The notes beneath the pieces were generated by a model. That model made no database searches. It was not told where the DNA came from and worked only from the letters and a program-made list of their open reading frames with translations. The position numbers and the translations under genes are program-made. A stretch of DNA of 64,000 nt from Gerris lacustris (taxonomy: Eukaryota > Arthropoda > Insecta > Hemiptera > Gerridae), in NCBI GenBank assembly GCA_951217055.1, contig OX578279.1, positions 26,748,173 to 26,812,172 on the forward strand, in the 5' to 3' direction. Positions 1-11,000 of the stretch are shown here, piece by piece. The stretch's first letter is position 1. Every line of letters starts with the position of its first letter.

Positions 1-203
1 TGAAGATGCTTCCAGTAATGGAAGCGGAACGTCGGACTTCAACCCCTTCGTGACGCGGATTTCACCGGAAAACCAAACTACATATTTATATGACTCACCC
101 CGTGGAAGCCTATACGCACCAAGTTATATTATATAAGAATATAATTTTATTTGCAAACGCAAACATAAGATTATTTAAAAAATTTAGTTAATCCTCTTCT
201 TTT

Positions 204-815
204 TACTTTCTCATATTAAGAGAAAGTAAAAAAAAGTCATATTAAGAGAAAGTCATTATTGTGATGACGCGAAAATTAGATTTTGATGGATTTACACGTT
301 TTGAGGTCCCCTGAGTCCAAAAAAGTGGTTTTTAAGATATATCTGCCTGTCGTCTGTGCAGACGTGTGGAGCCTAAACTATTGGGCCAATTTTGACGAAA
401 TTTGGCATACTTGTTCAGAAAAATCATACTCCGAGGCGAAATCGAGAAACTTGGGGGCGCTGCCCCCAAAAACTCTGAAAAAACGTAAAAAAAAAAATAT
501 TTCTTGAAAACGGTTCCGATGATTTTGATTAAAAAAATCTAATATGTAGGCCAACTATATACAAATCTAACGATATACGCCGTTTTCCCGGGAAAAATCT
601 AGTTCCTAAGAAAATGGCTTAAAACGTGGACGGAGAGAGGCCGGGTTCGATTCCCCGCCGAGAAGAAGTTATTTTTATGATAAATTCGATGAAATGTTCA
701 ATAATAATTAAATGTATCTAGGAAAACTAATAAATAGAATAACAGTGCTAAGTAATTATGAACTCGTATATGAGAAAGTTAGTCTGAGTTGTCTCGGACC
801 GATCTTTTCTTTTTT
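204..815 (+). repeat. Dispersed repeat family A, copy 1 (tRNA-like B box)
   Basis: One of five related copies in the window (others near 16.9, 46.1, 48.8 and 56.9 kb). The copy opens with TACTTTCTC and its inverted form GAGAAAGTA. It then has a CTGTCGTCTGTGCAGACG segment, a GACGAAATTTGGCATAC segment and the GGTTCGATTCC motif near 644, which matches an RNA polymerase III B box (tRNA T-arm). It ends near a GTTGTCTCGGACCGAT segment. No convincing A box is visible, so a tRNA-derived SINE is only one possibility. Confidence 0.75.
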
Positions 816-2064
816 TCTCTTAATTTACTAATTATTATGTTATCTAGACTTTATACACTTGTATTCCTCTTGTTATGAAGTTCTTTCTTTGAGTTAATTA
901 CTTAACTGTTCCTTGAAATCGTTTTGAGATACTTCATTTTTTTGTTCCATTGAACCCTGTAGTGATACGAGCTAATATTCAAACTAAAATATAATGTTAA
1001 TAAATCTACATACCTTTCTAAAATGTTCCTTCTAGGCTGTAAAATGTACTGGATTCCATGAACAGTGGTACTTTCAAAGTATTCTTGTATCTTACATACA
1101 CTACCTTTTATCCAATTCATCATGTCAGTATTATAAACTTTAATGGCTACCTTTTCTCTATAAGACAATATTTAGTACAAGATTTTAATCAAGTTCATGA
1201 ATACTGTTTCAATATACATATTCACGTAAATTTGTCTAGGTGCTAAGAATTATGTGTTGCTTCTAGAACGCAAAATATTTGCTTATATAAGAGATTTAGG
1301 GAGTATACCACATTATTATAGATCTATTCTTTAATATATATATATTTAGTAGGATATTTATAAAATATTTTAAACTTTTTATTATCTTGCAGAATTTGAT
1401 GTGATTTTTTTCATTTTTGTGAAGTGAATGTATGAACCACAAAACTGATATAGAAAGAGGTGACAAACCGGCATTGGATAATAGAAATTGTTCGATAAGT
1501 TGAAATAATGTGCCTGTCATTAAAAATATTCCTTTTAAAATGAGCCATTCAGATATAAAAACTAAAAGCATACGGTAGTTATTGAATGATTAAAAAGATG
1601 TTTTATGTGTAATTGAGATTTGAATGGGTGAAATAGGACTACACACACACCGATACATTCTAAATGTTGAATCAAGTCACGCTATGTTTCTATTGTCATT
1701 CTCTTTAACGTTTAGCTATTAGTGATAATGGTCAAAACTTTAAATAAAAATTAGTTTCAGTTTGAGATGGATTCACTTCTTTTGATTTAAATTGCCATTC
1801 CAATTTGTTTTTTTGAGATTTTATTTTTTTGGTAATCAATAACGTATTAATTTTTTAACATGCAGCGATATTTAATATGATGATTCGGAAGGTACCGTAA
1901 ATTGGGAATGTTCCTGTTAAAATCTGATAAGTTATCTTAAGGTGTACTAATTTCATATGTTAGGGTTAAAGTGTAAAAAATATAAGTAGCATGCCAATTT
2001 GAGTGACACATAGCTTCCTCGCATACTATCACATACTTTATTGATGAAAGCAACCATATTTTTG
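816..2064. other. Intergenic AT-rich DNA, nothing recognised
   Basis: No gene, splice-flanked coding segment or strong repeat was recognised. Short open frames here have AT-driven composition and no domain signature. A segment at about 1995-2025 (ACACATAGCTTCCTCGCAT) is the detached end of repeat family B. Confidence 0.5.
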
Positions 2065-2532
2065 CTTCCGAGCTTCCCTAGGTAAATGAAGTTACCTAGG
2101 GAACTTACTTCTTATCCCTTTTAAGTAAATGTGTGCTGTCTCCGATTTCAAAAATTCCATGACAGAAATCCGTTTCAGACACCAGGGAACATTTTTGCTT
2201 CCGTGTCTGTCAGTCGGTCTACCGCTCAATTTTTGCGAACCAACATATCTTAAAAACTACCCTTCCGATTTTAATGAAATTTGGCAGGTCACAATAATAG
2301 CTCATTGTTGGTCCCTTATACGTTTAATCTTCTCCGCTCATTTGTTTCTCTTCTACATGTGCAAAAACATACATTTATTTACACTATCTTCAAAATTACT
2401 CATATGATTTTTATGAAATATGGATGGTTTATCGAAAGTAACCTGCAGATAGCCCCAGATTAATTTCAACCGTCTGCGCTCTTTAAATTTTGCTATATTG
2501 ATACATTAATTTATGTAAAAAATCAAAACAAT
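2065..2532 (+). repeat. Dispersed repeat family B, copy 1
   Basis: Starts at a GCTTCCGAGCTT hairpin and continues with a TTTCAGACACCAGGGAACAT segment, then TGTCTGTCAGTCGGTC. It ends in CAACCGTCTGCGCTCTTTAA and ATTTATGTAAAAAATCAAAA. The same ordered blocks recur near 12.1 kb and, inverted, at 15.8-16.3 kb. Open frames inside it are not protein genes. Confidence 0.7.
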
Positions 2533-2775
2533 AAGGAGCCAATGAGAGCGTTGAGAGTTGACAGCGCGGGAAAATAAAACAATGGGGTGGGGAGCTCATT
2601 GCACAGGATTTTAAAATCTTGTGGCTCCTAAAATCCTCATTGGTTGCCTGTGATATATAAAGCATATGTTTTAGACAAATAAGATGTATCAAGTTGTCAA
2701 GTATTTTGTATTCAATTTAGTGCGTTGATTTTTATTTACTTTCACCTTATATAAAACAAATTTTGTAGCCGAAAG

Positions 2776-2935
2776 GCCCCCATACACGATCAAACATTTT
2801 GCGCAAACATGATGTTTGGGCGAACCTGATGTCTGGCAAATTTAGGCCATACACGTCAAACATCATGTTTGCGCAAACATCAAACAGTCATACACGGTCA
2901 AAATGTTTGCGCAAACATTTTACGAAAATGCTTCA
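2776..2935. repeat. Cluster of TTTGCGCAAA palindromes
   Basis: About 160 bp holding three copies of the palindromic core TTTGCGCAAAC or TTTTGCGCAAAC and repeated CATACACG words in both orientations. The organisation resembles a small inverted-repeat mobile element, but no target-site duplication was identified. Confidence 0.55.
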
Positions 2936-5820
2936 TGTGGGGATTAAATGAAAGAGGGATACGCCATGAGTAATTATATTTGGCAACTTAATTTTTTATT
3001 CATTTTTGTGTACCTAACTTTAATTTAGAATAGCTTTAGGGCGATCTGACCTTTCAAGGGGTTCGGGAGTATGGAATGCTCTAAGGGGGGGGGGGGGGGG
3101 GTTCTATGGACCCCTCACCCCCGACTGCAGTACAATATCTTAACCGTAAGTCATGGGTGTCGTAAGGAGTTAATTATTGTAGGGTGCATATAGCGGGGGG
3201 TACGGGGGTCCCCCCCGGAAAAATTTGTAAATATGACCTTTCAAAACCGCGCTTAAATGCATTTCTGAGGTAAAATTTTATTTTAATACTTAGTCATAAA
3301 AGGGTAATTTTTGGCTCGATTATAAGGAGTAGTTTGTTGGCAATAAACAAGTATGAACATGAACACAAGTACATATTTTTAAAAAAAATAATATACAAAC
3401 ATAAAAGCAGAGTTATTGTAACTCAATAAAAGCTTGCACCTAATCATTCCCTTTGTCTAAAATACCAAAAAAAATTTGGTTCTTGAGAACGAAAATTTAT
3501 CACAGTTCATTAACTATCCGAGCTTACCTTCGGTAAGCTCGGAAGCCAAAGAGGGATTTTTAATATTTTCGTTTTATATTTCTACGAGCCGTTAAGCCAA
3601 TGACAACAGACTTTAATTGTATTTAGAAAAAAAGTTAAATTAATTTAGATAAGTTATAATATCTATTTGAAGACAATCGAATCAAAGCAAATGCTTATTT
3701 TTATTGGAATAAATGTGGTTGATTTAGATTGGCAATAACAATCATTTTGCTAAAACTACGCATCCATAAATTATTATAATATGTGGATTTTTTTAACAAA
3801 TCAATCTATTATCGGCGTCTCTATTGAAAACTAGTCCCGAAAAGTGTTTTCGGGAGACAAGTTCGGGATTTAAAGTCCGAAACCGGGACAATCCCAGAAC
3901 ACTGGTACGCCTGGCAACCCTACATTGGCGTCGCGTCGTCAGAATTTAATTATGGGAGGGGGAGGATATATTGCGGGGGCCGGGGGTTCCCCCACCCCCG
4001 GAAAATTTTGAAAATATTACCTCTCAAAACAGCCCTTTAATGCATTTCTGATATGAAATTTGGTAGTTCGTTGGCAAAAAAGTATAATCAAGGGGGGGGG
4101 GGGGGGGTCGCCCCCCCTTTAATCCGCCATTGACTATATTCCGCTATTCCTAATAGGTTCCGCAACAGGAGGGATACAATAAAGAAGTTTATTGTATGTT
4201 TATATGTACATACATAATATTTTTATGTATACAATTATATTAATAATATTATATACATATTTATAACATTAATGTATAAATGCAATATACATAATATTAT
4301 ATACATGATAATATTTTAACATAATACCTTTTTTATGTACGAAATATACATGAACACATAATATATTATAAAAGTTATTTAATACAAAAAGAATATACAA
4401 AGTTATTTAAAAGTAAGAACTAGTTAACTATTATTATCATTAATCTAAGGTAATCACATATTACATAGAAATAAAAAGAAAAGAAAAATAGTCATTTTTT
4501 AAATATTCTTTCCTTTTTTTCAATTTAACTTAAAAGAGATACATTATTTATAATTTAAAAAAAGTTAAGGTAAAAGTATATTAGTTAATAATAAAGTAAA
4601 TTAGTTAATATTGTCACCCACATTAAAAAAAATAAATTTAGTGACCTTCTTTTATTACCAAATTTATTGGTTCAAATCTGTTTTTACCACTTATTTGTGG
4701 AAACTTCTTTTCACCACTTAATGGTCAAAACCTGTTTTCTACCACATAACTGGTCGAAACTTTTTTAAACCATTTATTGGTCAAAACTTTGTTAGTAGAA
4801 ACATGTTTTCATGATTTATTCGTCGATACTAATCTTTAAATTATATTTTTTCATGGACCTAACTCATAGAATTAACGTAGTCAGTATCATGTCAATCCAC
4901 AGTATCAAATATATATATAACAATTATTGATTTCGACCACTTTAAAGTAACCAAAATTAGAGGGGTCGAAACTAATGTAGATTAAATATTCATTATTGCA
5001 TGCGTAGATTAACAAGAAATAACTGATGAGTTTGACTCATCTTTAAGTCCAATTTAAAAAAAAAATTATAATCAGTGAACTTAATGAATAATTAGGTTTG
5101 ACAGGTCACAATCGGCTAGTAATTTTTTTTTTAAATTACTCATTTTTTTAAAAATAAGTCTATTCCAATTTAAATTGTAGTAGTATAGTTTTGCTAAATG
5201 ACATTTACGCTCAAAGAGCAATTCTTTGACATTTTAACTATTTTTAAATTTACTGATTGCACATTTGGGCCTTACATCTTAAGTAACTAAATACACGTCT
5301 CAAACAATATTTTTTAAGAAATAAAATTATCATAATACATTAAAAATTTTCCATCGCTGTTCCTACTAGGTTCCGCAACTGTTATATATTTAAAGAAAAA
5401 ATTAAAAGGCAATTTTTGCCATCTTATTAAAATCCTATATGTTTGATAAAGATCCTTTCTATTATTTAGTCATATATTTTAACCAATTGTTTTATTAATC
5501 CAAAAATATATTTTAATAAATGATAAATATTATTACTTTAAAGAAATGATTCGGACCCTTTTAAATGAAAATATTATATTACAAATGTTTAATGGTTAAT
5601 GATATAACTTAAAATTATTATGGAATAGACTTTTTTCAAATGATAAGGACGTTTTCTGGGAAGTTTCTTTATTTGGTTTTAGATTATTATTTAATTAAAT
5701 TATGATGCATTCATGAGGGAAAACTTTCAGAGGAGTTGCTGCAGTTGGACATTCTGAAAAATTAGAAACAATAATTAGTGAAATAATGAACGTAGAAGCA
5801 AACGACATTAATAATATAAA
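2936..5820. other. AT-rich intergenic DNA with G-run repeats and a hairpin
   Basis: No gene recognised. Two related repeats lie at about 3040-3290 and 3940-4130. Both have a run of 16-17 G (3085-3101 and 4092-4107), a block of C/G-rich sequence, and CTTTAATGCATTTCTGA-like text. At 3518-3542 there is a hairpin with an 11-bp stem, CCGAGCTTACC/GGTAAGCTCGG, which is the terminal hairpin of repeat family B. The rest (4130-5820) is very AT-rich with nothing recognised. Confidence 0.55.
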
Positions 5821-6370
5821 CAGGTCAAGTGTGTGCTAGTCAGCACACAGCGAGGGTCCGTAGGCCACACTGTATAGTTTTAGTAGTACCCTATTGATGG
5901 TATATTTAGGGTCCGTAGGCAAAACCAAGGACCCTTATATTTTCCTGCGTGTGTCTGTCCGTCCGTCCTGTCGCCTGCTCTCACGGCTACTTTTCGCCGA
6001 TCACTTTGAAATTTGGCATGTATGTGTCTTGTACCTGCCCACATATTTTAAAAATATAGTGACTTAAAAAAAATATTTTTCAAAAAAATTATGGTAAAAA
6101 AACTTAAGGGTTAAATTTTTTTTCGACACCGTGAGGGGTATCATATGAAAGGGTACGTCGAGCTGATTACAAAAATATATAATTCTTTGGTTATAACTTT
6201 GATAGGGCGAGCGTAGGCAAGTTTTAAGTGGGTGTGAAACGTGCCCCCCCCCTCTATCTCACTTATGTGATGTGCAAAAAATCTGAAAAAATTCCTGAAC
6301 ATTCTTCGACCAAAAGTAAAGATTCTACTTTTTGGAAATTTCGAAAAAAATATTATTTTACTTTTTATGT
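5821..6370 (+). mobile_element. DNA-transposon-like repeat family C, left-end copy
   Basis: Begins with CAGGTCAAGTGTGTGCT followed by GTCAGCACACAGCG. The same terminal sequence appears in inverted orientation at the right end of the related copy at 36204-36832, so the family has terminal inverted repeats of about 40 bp. The body shares GGCAAAACCAAGGACCCTTA, GGGTATCATATGAAAGGGTA and CCTCTATCTCACTTATGT with that copy. This copy lacks its right end. No transposase reading frame is visible, so it is probably non-autonomous. Confidence 0.75.
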
Positions 6371-7496
6371 CTTTGAGACCTGATCGGGAAGCGGGTCAGT
6401 TGTGTTGTGGAGGTATCACCATGGGTGACTCTGAGGATAATTTTTTGTGGTGGCTTCTGCTAGAGAACAACGTTCTCCTTAAAAGGAGACAGATCTTTTG
6501 GGGATTTTTTAAAACTTGCCCAACTATACGGACTACCCTGATAAATTCAATGATTATCTTCGTATAATTACAGAAACATTTGTTTATATTCTTGGAGGCG
6601 TAAAAAACGACATAGCTGGCCATCCTAACTCCTAATTTAATGTCCCGGTTTTGGTAGGCTTTCTTCCGCTGGTCCCAAAGGCGAGTTTCATTCCTCACAA
6701 GATCAATTAATAACCCTCTATGAATTTTGCATTATATGCCGTTGGATTGAGTTATTGGATTGGAAAAAAACATGATTGATCGGCCCAACATAAGGCGTCG
6801 TCGGTTATCGTCGTATCGGGCTTCCTTCTCAAATGTAGGCACCTAAAATTAATAACCTTGGTGTTTAGTTTTTCTTTCGATGTCGTCCGATGGTCGCCCG
6901 ACATAGGATCGGAATAAATACGGATCAAATTTAGGTGTAGCCATAGGCCCAGACGGATTTTGTGACGGATTAGTATTACAGAAGAATCCCGGTACTTCTT
7001 ATCCCTTACATCATACATCCCGATAAATCGTATATAAGCTAGTCCCTTGGAAAAGGGGAATTTTCGATAACTCGTATAAAGCCGATGTATTTTGTTCCCC
7101 TCAATATAGCGCATTTTTCCTCTTCCGAGGTTAACAAAACGACTTGCAACTCAAAAAATTCTGAGAATTAACCAATATGTCGTACGAATTAGAGGGACCT
7201 TTCCCAAGATTTTGTTTGATACATTCTGATGAGGTTTCGGGTTAGATTCTCGACAACGGCAAGAGGCCCCACGTTGTGTTCACCCAGCTTCACGGTATAA
7301 ATGGGTAGCTACTTAGGTAAAGTGGGGTCCATCCGGTTACAAATGTCAATTATACGATTTATACAGCTGGGGGAGCGACACACTAACCCAATATTTTCCA
7401 TAACATATATAGCTGTATAAGCTCTTGACATGCTTAACCCTAAGCCCCTTCATGGCCTTTTGCGCCATGGATTATTATTATTACTACCCTTAGTTA
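6371..7496 (+). mobile_element. Possible degraded LINE 3' region with (TTA)n tail
   Basis: A stretch that is more GC-rich than its surroundings and ends at about 7450-7496 in GGCCTTTTGCGCCATGG followed by ATTATTATTATTACTA. A short TTA-repeat tail after a GCCATGG-like stem is typical of some arthropod non-LTR retrotransposon ends. It also holds a B-box-like GGTTAGATTCT at about 7238. No intact reverse-transcriptase motif was found on either strand, so the assignment rests on the 3' end only. Confidence 0.35.
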
Positions 7497-7807
7497 ATAG
7501 GGTGAGAAAAAGAAATCATGTTTTCCTAAAACAATACATATTTTATATGATGGTCTCTAGAAGGCTTAGGCTTAAGTAAAACCCTTAATAGGAACTAAGT
7601 TCTTTAAGTCAAGTCATAAATAGTTGGCCACTTTTGCAATATTTTGAATGACCGTCCTTCAAGTACTCTCAAGTTAATAAATCTTGGATAAAAAGTAAAC
7701 AATATTTTAATATTATAAAGTCTTGACGACAAAAAATTATACCACACGTTTAGAGAACTCAGTAAAGTGACAAACTATTGATTAATAGCTATTACATCAA
7801 GTTTGTT

Positions 7808-8062
7808 ACGAAGAATTACTTAGCTTCGATACTTGCTGAATCTGTGATCCTCGCATAGACCGGTTTCGCATCATCAGCAGAATAATTTAGAACTCTAAGA
7901 GCCGAATTGATTATTTCACTCCCTCATGTAGACTACTACTAGAGTTCATTTTGACTCTCAGAGTTCTATATTCTTCTGCTGAAGATGCTTTACCTACAAC
8001 CGAAACCATAGTCCAGAAATCCTCAGTTCCAGCAAGTATCAAAGATTTAAATAATTCTTCAT
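7808..8062. repeat. Foldback (snapback) inverted repeat 1
   Basis: The left arm (about 7808-7915) and the right arm (about 7955-8062) are imperfect reverse complements. The left arm has GATACTTGCTGAA, CATCAGCAGAATAA and AGAACTCTAAGAG. The right arm, read on the minus strand, has GATACTTGCTGGAA, CTTCAGCAGAAGAA and AGAACTCTGAGAG in the same order. The loop is about 40 nt. A transcript would fold into a ~105-bp hairpin. Confidence 0.8.
7911..7993 (-). CDS. Tentative terminal exon of locus 1
   Basis: After an AG at 7994-7995, an 83-nt frame continues in the phase needed by the EGF exon. It encodes 26 residues rich in Ser, Lys and Glu (including SSAEEYRTLRVK) and ends in TAA at 7911-7913. The spacing to the preceding donor (8145) gives a 151-nt intron. 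Against it: the exon lies inside foldback 1, has no cysteine, has a weak polypyrimidine tract and does not resemble the tail of locus 2. If the EGF-exon donor were not used, translation would stop at about 8099 after some 15 extra residues. Confidence 0.3.
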
Positions 8063-11000
8063 ATTATAACTACAATTTTGTTTAAATAGCAATAAATACT
8101 ATCTACTAGGCATTAGTTCATGCCAAAGATTATTATTATTCTTACCATATTGACACCTTGGTCCGTAGAAACCTGTACCTTCACACCGGCACTTATACCA
8201 GGGCTGATTTGAGGTTTGAACGCATACTCCATGGTTCGCACATGGGTTGGCTGTGCACACATCGTAACCCTTACCTGAAATTAAAATAGAACATTGATGA
8301 AGTAAAGAATTAAGTATAAATATAAAATAAGTATTATTTTAATGATGATAACCTTTTTGTTTATTACAATAATTGTCAATAGCAGCCTATATTTTGTTAT
8401 AAATTACAAAATGTAAATCACACTTATCAAAAAAATACTTTAATATGGTTAAAATCATCTTAAAAGGTTCATATCATAGATGACTCTCATGATGTAAAAG
8501 TTTCATGATGAAGCTCTTACTTAATCTCTATTCTATACCCTCTAGATTTGTTATTTAAAATAAAAAAAACGAGGAATCAAGATTGACAAAGCTTCAATGA
8601 AAATTATTAAAATTTGTCATATAATAACAACAGACATACGCACAAAGTGTAAAAAGGTTTTAATAAGGCTCATTTACTTTAGAAACAACAAAAATTAAAT
8701 TATTGCTGATAGCTCTGTTGATAGTTGGTGAAAGTGGGAAGGTGGGGGAAAATAGTGATGCCAGGATCGAAGCCGATAAGTAGTATCAAAGAAAAAATTG
8801 CCTCTTTCCCTGGAATTGTTCTGGGAGCAATCATGTCCAAGGTACATACTTGTTTGCATTAAGGTACGCTAACTTCCTTCATTTCTTTGCGCAAATAATT
8901 TTAGGATCATTAATATAGCGATAACACATTATATACATTTTTTTATATTATTTTAGAGAACCATTTTGATTTAATCGATTATTAACTAACAAAATATAAT
9001 ATATAAAACGTTATGCAGAAGTCCCCGGAAGGATAATATACTACGAAATGCGACTATAATGAAGTTGTAGTTAAGATATTATCAATAGAATATATTAAAA
9101 GATCAATTTGCTCGAAAACACTTAAACCCTAAAAGGTAATACATGATATGATACTAACTAGAGTAAGAAAACTGACAACCTCTTTCAATATATGCAATCT
9201 TCTTAAGATGGGTCTTATTAAGAAACACTTCTTTTCTTAAAAAGGTTATCGTCAATTTATCACGAGATAAGTGGACCTACTTGCCTCATTATATTCAACT
9301 TACTTATAGTTAATGTTTTTTGTTTTATTTTTGTTCTTTGCAGTAATGTATCTTAGTGTAGTCTTTAAAAATAATACGTAATACAAATACGTTTTTCATT
9401 TTCACTATCCACAATCTTATTAGTTGTTGACTAATTAGGGGCCAAATGCTATTGCGTGTTTATTATCAGGCTTATATACTTATTGACCTGCCTTCAATCG
9501 TATTACATCCTGAGAAATACTGTTCGGTTTCTAGATTTAGAACATTTCTAGTTCTTTTTTTAGAGCTGATAATCTGGATTTCCCGAGAGCAAAATTTTTA
9601 TTAAAAAATAATTTAGGTATGGTTTATAGTTAAGTCTAAAGCTAGTCATACACGTAGCGGTATGGCTGGCCTGTACAGGTGTACATGACTAGTATATCTG
9701 TACAGGTAAACCGGAGCGGGTGTGCAGTCAGTCGTGTGAGCACACGTACACTCAGTTATACAGCAACGAGTAGTCCCGAGTAGTATGGCCGGCTTAATAC
9801 CAGTGGTGTATTATTACATTGATGAGTTAATTCTTGAATTTTCATGTATAAGTAATATTTATTTAATTAATTTTTTATTGATGGATTTTTCAGGTGTTAA
9901 TAAAAGTAATCAAATTTATATAATTTTCATGACTTTCATTGTGAGACGTTTCGACCCTTTGCGTAAGGTCATCTTCTTATCACATTTTTTCATCCAAAAA
10001 ATGAAAACATATTAACAGTAATATAATTTCAAAAAACTTTAACATTATTGTTAATATGTTTTCATTTTTAGAAAGAAAAAATGTGATAAGAAGATGATCT
10101 TACACAAAGGGTCGAAACGTCTCACAATTTAAGAAATGAAAATTATATCAATTTGATTACTTCTATTAACACCTGAAAAATCCATAAAAAAAAAAATATA
10201 TATATATTCACATGAAACACCCCCGTAAATATATTTAAAAAGTTATGTTTGTATTATTAAATATTTACCATAAGTTTCATAGAAAATGAAATGTTTGCAG
10301 AGTGTTTTACATGCAAAATAAAACTACCTTTTATTCAAGTATTTAATTAAAAGAAAGTAAATTTGAACTGTAATGTCTTGGAAAATAAACATATCTAAAA
10401 CTGAGAACTGTAATTTTCGTTGCATAACTAGTGTTATTTTGTAAGAATAAAAAAAGGCTTACCTGCTGTGTGAGCAATAAACAAGCTGACAGACAAAATA
10501 GTGATTAAAAGTGCTAAGTTTGCCATTTTTTCTTCAAAATGACTATACTTTATAAAACTAGTGAAAATTTAAACTTAATGCTTTTAAATAAATTCGCTAC
10601 ATGATTCATTTACAATGTATCAAGCATCCTTAAGTATATATAATTAATTCTAATCAAAGTTATTTCTAATTATATTTATATTTTTTTTATTATTTAAAAA
10701 AGGAAGTGTGACTAATTCTGCGCGAACACTCTTGGACGAAAATTAGAGTATAACTTATTTATAGTAGTAGAATAATTTGGAGTACCCTCTTACTCAAGGG
10801 TGGTTTGTGTTATCTATTTGTGTCCAATGCAAGATGAGATAAAAAACAAGGGAGATTCGAGATTTGTGCTATATGTCTCGAGCCTTGAACTAGAAGCCTT
10901 CCTTTATCTCTTAGCTCTGGAGTTAATGAACCTTCTCTACATTGAATATTTATTTCCCTAGATTTCTTTCTCTTTTTTTATGCGTCAACATCAAAATAGA

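Noticed and set aside
283..507. 74-codon plus-strand open frame
   Set aside because: Lies wholly within repeat family A; the same text recurs non-coding in four other copies.
640..660. tRNA gene suggested by the B box
   Set aside because: Only the T-arm is tRNA-like; no D-arm, anticodon arm or A box, and it recurs within a dispersed repeat.
6752..7114. 120-codon minus-strand open frame
   Set aside because: No domain, no splice context, and lies in a probable degraded retroelement region of higher GC, where long open frames arise more easily.
10548..10555. TTATAAAG as the TATA box of the 10.5-kb signal-peptide exon
   Set aside because: Only ~22 nt before the ATG, so the start site would fall at or after the ATG.
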